Assembly (NCBI GenBank): GCA_031551695.1 | Contig: JAVBNG010000057.1 | Span: 1-25,672, forward strand | Source of the DNA: JAAYCI01 sp031551695 | GTDB lineage: Bacteria > Bacillota > Clostridia > Oscillospirales > Ruminococcaceae | Direction: 5' to 3' | Length of the DNA: 25,672 nucleotides | In this document: in pieces, positions 15,352 to 22,517 of the stretch | Numbering within the stretch: position 1 is the first letter of the stretch | How the letters are laid out: the number at the start of each line of letters is the position of its first letter | Program-made: the position numbers and the translations under genes | Notes under the pieces: generated by a model | Databases searched by the model: none | Seen by the model: the letters and a program-made list of their open reading frames with translations, nothing else | What the model was told of the DNA's origin: nothing

Positions 15352-15380
15352 TTGTAATTTACAGATTACGGTGATATTAT
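15352..15380 (+). promoter_or_regulatory. Sigma-A promoter of the flgB basal-body operon
   Basis: TTGTAA (15352-15357) is followed after 17 bases by TATTAT (15375-15380), which also has an extended TG (15372-15373). It lies 42 bases before the flgB ATG. The same -35 hexamer is used by the parA promoter. Confidence 0.75.
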
Positions 15381-15422
15381 GTGATTCGTAACCATTACAC
15401 CAAAAGGGAAGTGACCGTTGTT

Positions 15423-15818
15423 ATGATATTTGACACCCAAGCGACGCAGGCTACACAGGCCAGCCTGGATGCGCTGTGGCTGCGCACGCAGGTGATTGCG
15501 GATAATTTGGCGAATGCGGACACCCCAAACTACAAGGAGAAGGACGTAAGCTTCGAGCAGATTTTGAGCGGCCGGTACAAGGCGCGCCCGGAGGCCGAGC
15601 AAAACGGCCGCGGAGCCGGCACGGACGGCACACCCGTATACCGCACCATGATTGCGGAGGAAAGCGGCACCGACGTGCGTGTGGACGGCAACAACGTTCA
15701 GCTGGAGCAGCAGCAGACGGCCCTTTGGAAGACCTACGCGCAGTATTCCTACCTGCTGCAAAGGTTCCAGGGATATTATGGCACCATCAACAGCACGATT
15801 TCCACGATGAAACGATAG
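15423..15818 (+). CDS. flgB: Flagellar basal-body rod protein FlgB
   Basis: A 131-residue protein with the rod-family motif LWLRTQVIADNLANADTPNYKEKDVSFEQIL at residues about 18-48 and a C-terminal amphipathic helix (YAQYSYLLQRFQGYYGTINSTIS). FlgB is the proximal rod subunit next to FliE and FliF. I chose ATG 15423 since family members start with a short M-x-F segment here; an upstream in-frame GTG at 15381 overlaps the promoter. The ribosome binding site (AAGGGAAG) is rather far. It opens the large operon flgB to flgE. Confidence 0.95.
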   Translation: MIFDTQATQATQASLDALWLRTQVIADNLANADTPNYKEKDVSFEQILSGRYKARPEAEQNGRGAGTDGTPVYRTMIAEESGTDVRVDGNNVQLEQQQTALWKTYAQYSYLLQRFQGYYGTINSTISTMKR

Positions 15819-15860
15819 AGCGCGCCGGTTTTTAAAAGGCGTGCAGGAAAGGTGGCACCC

Positions 15861-16370
15861 ATGTCATTCCTCACCACACTGGACATTACCGCTTCGGCCC
15901 TGACGGCAGAGCGTTTCCGTATGGATATCATCTCGCAAAACCTTGCCAACATCGACACGACAAACACAGCCACCGGTGAACCGTACCGCCGTAAGCTGAC
16001 GGTGTTCCAGGAACGGCCTTTGAACACGTTCCAAACCTCGCTGGAGCGCGCGGCAAGCCGTGTGTCTGCCAATCTGGCACAGGGCCGCTCCATCACCGGC
16101 GGCACAGGGGTGTCCCTTTCAAACCGCGCGTCCGATGTGCGCGGCGGCGTGCGTGTGACGGAAGTGATTGAGGATGAGAGCGATTTTATCCCGGTGTATG
16201 ACCCGAACAACCCTGACGCGGACGAGGATGGCTATGTGATGATGCCGAACGTGGACCGCGCGGAGGAAATGGTGGACCTGATGGCCGCCACCCACAGCTA
16301 TAACGCCAATATCACCGCGCTGAACGTGATCAAGTCCATGGCGATGAAGGCCAGTGAAATTATGAAGTAG
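15861..16370 (+). CDS. flgC: Flagellar basal-body rod protein FlgC
   Basis: A 169-residue rod protein. The N-terminal motif RFRMDIISQNLANIDTT and the C-terminal YDPNNPDADEDGYVMMPNVDRAEEMVDLMAATHSYNANITALNVIKSM are characteristic of FlgC. It polymerises with FlgB and FlgF in the rod. The length is slightly above the usual 135-150 because of a longer central segment. ATG 15861 follows a GGAAAGGTGG site; the in-frame GTG at 15852 lies within that site. It is followed by 134 bases with a possible internal promoter. Confidence 0.97.
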   Translation: MSFLTTLDITASALTAERFRMDIISQNLANIDTTNTATGEPYRRKLTVFQERPLNTFQTSLERAASRVSANLAQGRSITGGTGVSLSNRASDVRGGVRVTEVIEDESDFIPVYDPNNPDADEDGYVMMPNVDRAEEMVDLMAATHSYNANITALNVIKSMAMKASEIMK

Positions 16371-16457
16371 CGTGGTGGGTGGTATTGCTGGAAATGGCGT
16401 GAAGACCAGAAATCGTGCAAAAAGTTGCAAATGATTGCGGTTTTGATGTTGAAATTT

Positions 16458-16466
16458 TGTTAAAAT
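16458..16466 (+). promoter_or_regulatory. Possible extended -10 promoter before fliE
   Basis: TGTTAAAAT is an extended -10 without a recognisable -35. It sits 39 bases before the fliE ATG in the only sizeable gap between flgC and fliE. It may add internal transcription to the operon; support is weak. Confidence 0.3.
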
Positions 16467-16504
16467 AGACTTTGTTTGACAATTGATATCGGAGGAATTA
16501 TAGC

Positions 16505-16831
16505 ATGGCAGACTTTATCATCCCGATGAGCAGCCTTCCCGGCATCTCTTCGCTGACGGGCACCACGGGTGTGGGGAATGTGCAGGGACAACAAAATGGA
16601 ACCGGTGACGGCGCTTCTTTTGCCGATGTTTTGCAGTCTGCGCTGGATAATGTGGGCAGCACGGGCGAGGTATCGCAGGACACGATGATGAACCTGGCGC
16701 TGGGCGGCAGCGACGATTTGCACACGGGGGCCATTGCGGCTGTGAAGTCCAACACGGCCGTGAACTATGCCGCAAGCCTTGTGAGCACGGCCATCAACGC
16801 ATATAACCAGTTGATGAGCATGCAGATCTGA
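16505..16831 (+). CDS. fliE: Flagellar hook-basal body protein FliE
   Basis: A 108-residue protein. The block SFADVLQSALDNVGSTGEVSQDTMMNLALGGSDDLHTGAIAAVKSNTAVNYAASLVSTAINAYNQLMSMQI matches FliE through the conserved C-terminal helices. FliE joins the MS ring to the rod and is the first substrate exported. A GGAGGA site is nine bases upstream of the ATG. It sits between flgC and fliF as in most Gram-positive operons. Confidence 0.95.
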   Translation: MADFIIPMSSLPGISSLTGTTGVGNVQGQQNGTGDGASFADVLQSALDNVGSTGEVSQDTMMNLALGGSDDLHTGAIAAVKSNTAVNYAASLVSTAINAYNQLMSMQI

Positions 16832-16900
16832 TCGATACGAAGCATCCGGGGTTATGGTTTAGCGTGTGATTTTTGAGGAAATGTGTAAAGGATTGGTGCT

Positions 16901-18523
16901 ATGAACGAGCGGGTTGCCGCGATAGGCGGGCAGGTGAAGCAGGCGTTTACGAAGGTGAAGGATACCTGGACGGAGCAGGAGCCTTCCCGTAAACGCCTGA
17001 TTGTGCTGGTTGCGCTGGGTATCGTGGTGCTTGCCATCGGTTTGGTGGTTGCGATGAGCGCCGTGGGCAACAGCTACACGGTGCTGTACCCGAATATGTC
17101 TGAGGATGAGGCGGTGAGCGCGATTGCCACGCTGACCCAGGCCAGCATCCCGGCGAGACTGAACAGCCAGGGGCAGCTGGAAGTGCCGAAAAACCAGGAG
17201 AACGCGGCCATCGGGCAGCTTGCCATCGCGGGCATCCCCAGCCAGACGCTGGGATACACCATTTTTGAACAGGGCAACGGCCTTACCACTACAGATTATG
17301 AAAAACAGCAGTACAGCGACAACCAGTTGCAAAACCGCATGCAGGATGTCATTCGCGCCATCCCGGGTGTGCAAAACGTCTATGTTACCATCCACCGGGA
17401 CGATTCGTCAAACCGCGTATGGAGCAGCGGCGCGGCGAAAAGTACGGCCAGCGTGAAAGTGACCATGGAGCCGGGTGCCGCCCTTACACCGGGGCAGGTA
17501 AACGGCATTCGCAATATCGTGGGGCCGTCCTCGGGTGTGGCGCTGGACGACGTGGCTGTCATCGATTCCTACGGCCAGGTGCTGGCGTCGGTGGGCTCGG
17601 AGTATGATGACACCTCCCTGGGCTCGACGCAGGATTTTTTAAAGCGGCAGGGCTTCGAGGAGGAAGTGGAGTCACGCATCGCCAATAAAGTGGCCAATAT
17701 CATTTCCCTTCAGTATCCGAACGCGACGGATTACCGCATTTCGGCTTCAGCGGAGCTGGACTGGGACGCGATGATCACCGAGAGCATGAACTATACGCCG
17801 CTGGACGAGACGGACCGCGGCGTGATGGACCATGAGGATTACCAGGCTTTGATGGGCGCCGGCCAGTACGCCGAGGGCGTGGTGGGGGAAACGGACAACA
17901 CCGACGTGCCTGTCTACGCGGATTTGAACGGCGACGGTGAGATGGATGCCGTGAACGTGTACCGCAACCGGGACTTCCTTGTAAGCTATGTGAAAACGCA
18001 GGTGGAAAAGGATGGCGCGACGCTGAAAAGCGCCTCGGTGGGTGTGCTGATCAACGGCACGCTGAACAACGAGACACGCCAGACTTACCGTGACCTGATT
18101 GCCGCCGCTACGGGAATTGCCGTGGAGAACATTACCGTGCAGGGCATGCTGACCGGTGCCGGCGGCACGGAAGTGACGCCGGCGGGCCAGTGGTGGGAAT
18201 CGCTGGGGCTGCCGTGGTATTTCATTTATGTCGCCATCGGCGCCATTGTGGTGCTGCTCATCGTACTGATTTTGTTGGCGGTCGTCCGTTCGAAGCGCAA
18301 AAAGAAGAAGTTGCTGGCACTGCAGCAGGCCCAGGCGGAAGAAGAAGCCGAGGCCAAGCGTATCCAGCAGGAGATTGAAGACCGCAAGAAGCAGCTGAAG
18401 AGCGCGGCGGCGGCCGACCCGACCGACACTGCCATCACCGAGGAAGTGCGCGATTTTGCGCGCAGCAACCCTGAAATTACAGCAAACCTTCTGCGAACCT
18501 GGCTTAAGGAGGGCGAAGCCTGA
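16901..18523 (+). CDS. fliF: Flagellar MS-ring protein FliF with an EF-hand-like loop
   Basis: A 540-residue membrane protein. Transmembrane segments lie at about 33-54 and 439-462. Between them are the ring-building domains, with LYPNMSEDEAVSAIATL, GYTIFEQGNGLTTTDYEKQQ and IPGVQNVYVTIHR. The C-terminal tail (TANLLRTWLKEGEA) binds FliG. Residues 341-352 read DLNGDGEMDAVN, matching the DxNxDGxxD calcium-loop pattern of EF-hands, in the variable beta-collar region. FliF forms the membrane ring that anchors the rod and houses the export gate. AAAGGA precedes the ATG. The stop codon overlaps fliG by one base. Confidence 0.97.
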   Translation: MNERVAAIGGQVKQAFTKVKDTWTEQEPSRKRLIVLVALGIVVLAIGLVVAMSAVGNSYTVLYPNMSEDEAVSAIATLTQASIPARLNSQGQLEVPKNQENAAIGQLAIAGIPSQTLGYTIFEQGNGLTTTDYEKQQYSDNQLQNRMQDVIRAIPGVQNVYVTIHRDDSSNRVWSSGAAKSTASVKVTMEPGAALTPGQVNGIRNIVGPSSGVALDDVAVIDSYGQVLASVGSEYDDTSLGSTQDFLKRQGFEEEVESRIANKVANIISLQYPNATDYRISASAELDWDAMITESMNYTPLDETDRGVMDHEDYQALMGAGQYAEGVVGETDNTDVPVYADLNGDGEMDAVNVYRNRDFLVSYVKTQVEKDGATLKSASVGVLINGTLNNETRQTYRDLIAAATGIAVENITVQGMLTGAGGTEVTPAGQWWESLGLPWYFIYVAIGAIVVLLIVLILLAVVRSKRKKKKLLALQQAQAEEEAEAKRIQQEIEDRKKQLKSAAAADPTDTAITEEVRDFARSNPEITANLLRTWLKEGEA

Positions 18524-19530
18524 TGCCTTCAAAACGGGTAACAAACCGAACACGCGCGGCGGCGGTCATCATATCCCTCGGCGCATCGGAAGCGGCCGAA
18601 GTCTACAAATTCCTGCGGGAAGATGAGATTGAGGCGCTTTCGCTTGAAGTTGCAAAAATGGAGGCGCTGGAGAGCGACGAGCTAAAGGCGATCGTAGATG
18701 AGTTTTATGGCCTGTGCCTGACGCAGAAGGTGATTGCGGAGGGCGGCGTGGACTATGCCCGCGATATTTTGGAAAAGGCGTTCGGCTCGGCGCAGGCGGC
18801 GTCTCTGATGGACCGCGTGACAAAAAGCTTGCAGACGAAAGCCTTTGATTTTGTGCGCAAAAGCGACTATAAGAACCTGCTGTCCATTTTGCAGAACGAG
18901 CACCCGCAGACCATCGCGCTCATTTTGTCCTATGCCCGCAGCGACCAGGCCAGCGCCATCATCAGCGAGCTTCCGCCGGAGACGCGGCTTGAGGTGGTGG
19001 AGCGCATTGCGAATCTGGACAGGGCCAGCCCGGATGTGATCAGCGTGGTGGAAAAGACGCTGGAGCACCGCTTCGGCAGCATTGTTTCTGTGGATTTGAT
19101 GGAGCTTGGCGGCGTGCCCTATGTGGCGGAGATTATGAACAACGTGGACCGTTCCACGGAAAAGCAGATTTTTGACGAACTCAGCATCAAGGACCCCGAG
19201 CTTTCGGACAATATCCGCAAGCTGATGTTTGTGTTCGAGGACATTGTGTTCCTCGACGACATCTCCATCCAGCGTTTCCTGCGCGACGTGGACATGAAGG
19301 ACCTTGCCGTGGCGCTGAAAACAGGCAACCCGGACGTTTCACGCGTCATTTTCCAGAACATGTCCAAGCGTTCGCAGGAGACCATCGCCACCGACATCGA
19401 GTACCTGCACAACGTGCGCATGCGCGACGTGGAGGAAGCCCAGCAGCGCATTGTGGACACCATAAGGCGGCTTGAGGAAGAGGGCGAGCTTGTCATTTCC
19501 AAGGGCGGAAAGGATGAGGTCATTGCCTGA
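18523..19530 (+). CDS. fliG: Flagellar motor switch protein FliG
   Basis: A 335-residue protein of standard length. The N-terminal domain contains RTRAAAVIISLGASEAAEVYKFL; the middle domain has the EHPQTIALIL motif at about residues 126-135; and the C-terminal domain carries the charged helix region (DDISIQRFLRDVDMKDLAVALK) that meets the stator. FliG couples ion flow through the stator to ring rotation and binds FliF and FliM. Start and stop codons each overlap their neighbours by one base (TGATG), indicating translational coupling with fliF and fliH. Confidence 0.98.
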   Translation: MPSKRVTNRTRAAAVIISLGASEAAEVYKFLREDEIEALSLEVAKMEALESDELKAIVDEFYGLCLTQKVIAEGGVDYARDILEKAFGSAQAASLMDRVTKSLQTKAFDFVRKSDYKNLLSILQNEHPQTIALILSYARSDQASAIISELPPETRLEVVERIANLDRASPDVISVVEKTLEHRFGSIVSVDLMELGGVPYVAEIMNNVDRSTEKQIFDELSIKDPELSDNIRKLMFVFEDIVFLDDISIQRFLRDVDMKDLAVALKTGNPDVSRVIFQNMSKRSQETIATDIEYLHNVRMRDVEEAQQRIVDTIRRLEEEGELVISKGGKDEVIA

Positions 19531-20420
19531 TGCCTGACATCGTAAAAGCCCGCGGCGTGAACATGATGGAAGACGCCGTGATGATTGCAGACATTGCGCC
19601 CGCAAAAAAGGCCCCTTCCCAAACCGCGCCGCGGGAGCTGCCGGACGACGTGCAGATGATTGGAATGAACGGGCCGCAGTCAATGGACGAGGCCGCCGGT
19701 GACGGGTTTTTGACTGAAACGCCTGAAAACGGGGAGGAGTTTGCCCCCGAGGAGTTTGACGCCCGTGCCGACCCCGCGCAGCGCGGCGGCATGGGCGTGA
19801 AGCGGGAGATCATCCAAAGCGCCATGGCCGAGGCCGGCAAAATATTGGAACAGGCCGTGCGAGACGCCGACAACGCCCGCGAACAGGCCATGCAAAGTGT
19901 GGCGGCAGAGCTGGAGGAGGCCCACCGCCAGGCCTTTGCCCAAGGGTATGAACAGGGCCTTGCCGCGGCTGCCGGGGAATTGGACGGAATGTCGGGGAAA
20001 ATTGAGGATGCCATCACCCAGTTTGAGAGCGGGCGGGCGGTGTTCGAGATGGAATACGAACAGAATTTGAAGTGGATGGCGCTGGAGATTGTGCAGAAGG
20101 TGCTGGACCAAAAAGTGGCGGAAGACAGCGGATATTTTACCGGAATGGTGGACAAGACTGTGCAAGGTGTGCGGAGCGAGCCTTGGGTGAATGTACGTGT
20201 TTCACGCGATATGACGTCTCTTATTGACAAACTGACAGATGTGTACAAAGCCTATGGAAACATCCAGGTGCAGGCGGCGTCTATGCCGGAGGGTTCGGTG
20301 ATGGTAGAAACGCCGTCCGGCATCGTGGATGTGAGCGTGGGCACGCGGCTGCAGAACCTACGGGACTATTTTGAACGGCAGGACGCGCAAGAGCCGGATG
20401 AGCAGCTGCCGGATACCTGA
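19530..20420 (+). CDS. fliH: Flagellar export ATPase regulator FliH
   Basis: A 296-residue protein. Residues about 90-200 are a charged helical region rich in Ala, Glu and Gln (AEAGKILEQAVRDADNAREQAM, AFAQGYEQGLAAAAGELDGM), and the C-terminal part (ALEIVQKVLDQKVAEDSGYFTGMVDKTV, GSVMVETPSGIVDVSVGTRL) is the FliH/YscL domain. FliH dimers bind FliI and link it to the C ring. The N-terminal 80 residues are acidic and Pro-rich. ATG 19530 overlaps the fliG stop. A 182-base gap with its own promoter-like site follows, which is unusual within this operon. Confidence 0.93.
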   Translation: MPDIVKARGVNMMEDAVMIADIAPAKKAPSQTAPRELPDDVQMIGMNGPQSMDEAAGDGFLTETPENGEEFAPEEFDARADPAQRGGMGVKREIIQSAMAEAGKILEQAVRDADNAREQAMQSVAAELEEAHRQAFAQGYEQGLAAAAGELDGMSGKIEDAITQFESGRAVFEMEYEQNLKWMALEIVQKVLDQKVAEDSGYFTGMVDKTVQGVRSEPWVNVRVSRDMTSLIDKLTDVYKAYGNIQVQAASMPEGSVMVETPSGIVDVSVGTRLQNLRDYFERQDAQEPDEQLPDT

Positions 20421-20505
20421 GCGAAAGGAACTGCGAAAATTCAGGATTTTACACAAATTTTTCTTCAAAAAAATGGCAAAAAGTATAGCGCTTAGATGTG
20501 ATTTA

Positions 20506-20514
20506 TGTTATAAT
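20506..20514 (+). promoter_or_regulatory. Extended -10 promoter between fliH and fliI
   Basis: TGTTATAAT is a perfect extended -10 element in an AT-rich gap. No -35 hexamer is clear at 16-18 bases upstream. Transcription would begin about at 20521, at the foot of the inverted repeat noted separately. Confidence 0.55.
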
Positions 20515-20518
20515 ACTC

Positions 20519-20571
20519 CCGGTGCTTTGCGCCATGAGAAAAATTATTTTTTCCGCTTTGCAAAACACCGG
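20519..20571 (+). promoter_or_regulatory. Long-range stem in the fliI leader
   Basis: CCGGTGCTTTGC (20519-20530) pairs with GCAAAACACCGG (20560-20571), twelve pairs with one mismatch, enclosing an AT-rich 29-base loop. It would form at the extreme 5' end of a transcript started from the extended -10 at 20506-20514, and ends about 18 bases before the fliI ribosome binding site. Confidence 0.55.
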
Positions 20572-20602
20572 CGGAAGGAAAAGCGGCTGGGAGGTGGCGG
20601 CG

Positions 20603-21922
20603 TTGAATAGAAAGCGTGCGGCGCTGCTGGATTCCCTCGACGGGCTTGACCCGGACATCCTCTCCACGCGCATGGGCAAGATCGATAAAATTGTGGGCAT
20701 GACGGTGGAAGCCACCGGCCCCACCAGCAACATTGGCGACGTGTGCCGCATTACACTGGGCGACGGGCGCGAGGTGCTGGCCGAAGTGGTGGGCTTCAAA
20801 GAGAGCAAGGTTTTGCTCATGCCCTACGAAGAGACGGAAGGCATCGGCTTCGGCTGTGCGGTGGTGAACACCGGGCGCAAACTGGAAATCAACGTTTGCG
20901 ACGAGATGGTGGGCCGTACGGTGGACGCGCTGGGCCGCCCCATGGACGGCAAGGGCCCCATTCCGGACCATGGCATCCGCTACGCTGCCATCGGCCAGCC
21001 CTCGAACCCCATGACGCGCCCGCGCATCGACAGCGTCATCGAGATGGGCGTGAAGGCCATCGACGGGCTTATCACCATCGGCAAAGGGCAGAGGATGGGC
21101 ATCTTCGCCGGCTCGGGTGTGGGCAAAAGCACCCTGATGGGCATGCTGGCCCGCAACGTGAAGGCGGACGTGAACGTGATTGCCCTGGTGGGAGAACGCG
21201 GCCGCGAGCTGGTGGAGTTCATTGAACGCGACCTTGGCGAGGAGGGCTCGAAGCGCAGCGTCATCGTAGTGGCCACAAGCGACCAGCCCGCCATGCTGCG
21301 CAACAAGTGCTCCATGTCGGCCACGGCCATTGCGGAGTACTTCCGCGACCAGGGAAAAGACGTGCTTCTGATGATGGACTCTCTCACCCGTTTTTGCATG
21401 GCCCAGCGCGATATCGGCCTTGCCATCGGCGAACCGCCCGTTGCGCGCGGCTACACCCCGTCTATCTACTCCTCGCTGCCAAAACTGCTGGAACGCAGCG
21501 GCAACTTCGAGACCGGCTCCATCACGGGCATTTACACCGTGTTGGTGGAGGGCGACGACACCAACGAACCCATCGCAGATACCGTCCGCAGCATCATCGA
21601 TGGCCACGTGTTCCTCTCCCGCAAGGTGGCGCAGAAAAACCACTACCCGGCCATCGACGTACTGGGCTCCATCAGCCGGTTGATGAGCGACATCGCCTCG
21701 CCGGAGCACAAGGCCGCCGCCGGGCGTATGCGCAGGCTCATGGCCACCTACGACGCCAACGTGGACCTGATTTCCATCGGCGCTTACAAAAGCGGCTCAA
21801 ACCCGGAGCTTGACGACGCCATTGCCCATATCGACCAGATCAACACGTTTTTGCAACAGAAAGTGGACGAAAAATTCACCTTCGAGCAAACGGTGCAGCT
21901 GATACAAGACACGGTGAGGTAG
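20603..21922 (+). CDS. fliI: Flagellum-specific export ATPase FliI
   Basis: A 439-residue F1-beta-like ATPase. Walker A GSGVGKST lies at 170-177 and Walker B VLLMMDS ends at D259; conserved GERGREL and the DSLTRF and GEPPVARGYTPS stretches follow. It energises unloading of substrates at the flagellar export gate, as a hexamer with FliH and FliJ. I chose TTG 20603 because GGAGGTG lies six bases before it and the length then equals the family norm; an upstream in-frame start at 20498 would include the promoter and leader stem and add 35 unlike residues. Confidence 0.96.
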   Translation: MNRKRAALLDSLDGLDPDILSTRMGKIDKIVGMTVEATGPTSNIGDVCRITLGDGREVLAEVVGFKESKVLLMPYEETEGIGFGCAVVNTGRKLEINVCDEMVGRTVDALGRPMDGKGPIPDHGIRYAAIGQPSNPMTRPRIDSVIEMGVKAIDGLITIGKGQRMGIFAGSGVGKSTLMGMLARNVKADVNVIALVGERGRELVEFIERDLGEEGSKRSVIVVATSDQPAMLRNKCSMSATAIAEYFRDQGKDVLLMMDSLTRFCMAQRDIGLAIGEPPVARGYTPSIYSSLPKLLERSGNFETGSITGIYTVLVEGDDTNEPIADTVRSIIDGHVFLSRKVAQKNHYPAIDVLGSISRLMSDIASPEHKAAAGRMRRLMATYDANVDLISIGAYKSGSNPELDDAIAHIDQINTFLQQKVDEKFTFEQTVQLIQDTVR

Positions 21923-21927
21923 CATTT

Positions 21928-22416
21928 TTGAAGAAGTTCGCGTTTTCCCTGCAGCGCATGCTGGCGTACAAAGAGTCGCTGTATGAAAAAGAGCGCAACG
22001 AGTTGGCTCGCCTGCGCCGCGAGCGGCTGGAAATTGAACAGCGGAAGCTGGGCGTGCAGCGGCAAATGGCGCAAATGGACGCCGAATACCGCGAAGAGGC
22101 GGCCACCACGGGCGTCTCGGCGGAGGAGATCGCAAAAATCAACTACCATCGCACCAATTCCCGCTTTTTGGAAGAGCAGCTGGACAAGGACATGGCCGCC
22201 AAGGACGTGCAGATTGAAAAGCAGTTGGAGATTGTGTTGCAGCTGGACCAGGACGTGAAAGGCCTTGAGAAGCTGAAAGAGAAAAAGTGGGAAGAGTACC
22301 AGGAGGCCGCGGCCGGCGAAGAGCGCGAGCGGATTTTGGAAATGGTGAGCACCAAGTTCATTGAGACGAAGGCGGAGGAAGCCGCCGAAGAAGCCCGCGC
22401 CGCGGCGGTATCGTAA
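21928..22416 (+). CDS. fliJ: Flagellar export protein FliJ
   Basis: A 162-residue protein that is almost entirely coiled coil, with many Glu, Lys, Arg and Gln (FAFSLQRMLAYKESLYEKERNELARLRRERLEIEQRKL). The start FAFSLQRML is typical of FliJ. FliJ sits in the centre of the FliI hexamer and recycles chaperones. It begins with TTG at 21928, five bases after the fliI stop, with GTGAGGT at the end of fliI serving as the binding site. Its place after fliI is the usual one. Confidence 0.92.
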   Translation: MKKFAFSLQRMLAYKESLYEKERNELARLRRERLEIEQRKLGVQRQMAQMDAEYREEAATTGVSAEEIAKINYHRTNSRFLEEQLDKDMAAKDVQIEKQLEIVLQLDQDVKGLEKLKEKKWEEYQEAAAGEERERILEMVSTKFIETKAEEAAEEARAAAVS

Positions 22417-22433
22417 GCGGCGCCCCAAATGTG

Positions 22434-22477
22434 TATACAACGCCCGGAAGGGTGCGAAGCCCCGAAAGGATTGTATA
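22434..22477 (+). promoter_or_regulatory. Inverted repeat and inner hairpin in the fliK leader
   Basis: TATACAA (22434-22440) pairs with TTGTATA (22471-22477). Inside, 22441-22445 pairs with 22451-22456 with one bulged base, and a CC-GAAA-GG turn follows at 22462-22469. The result is a small three-way junction, ending 25 bases before the fliK ribosome binding site. No T-tract follows, so it is not a terminator. It matches no riboswitch I know. Confidence 0.4.
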
Positions 22478-22517
22478 AATTATGACGTCAATCAGTGGGA
22501 AAGGAGGTGGAAAGAGT

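Noticed and set aside
20371..20610. A 79-codon plus-strand frame between fliH and fliI
   Set aside because: It spans the promoter and the leader stem, is rich in Lys and Arg and has no binding site.
20492..21709. A 405-codon minus-strand frame opposite fliI
   Set aside because: Antisense shadow of the well-identified ATPase; very His/Ala/Val-rich, typical of shadows of GC-rich genes.
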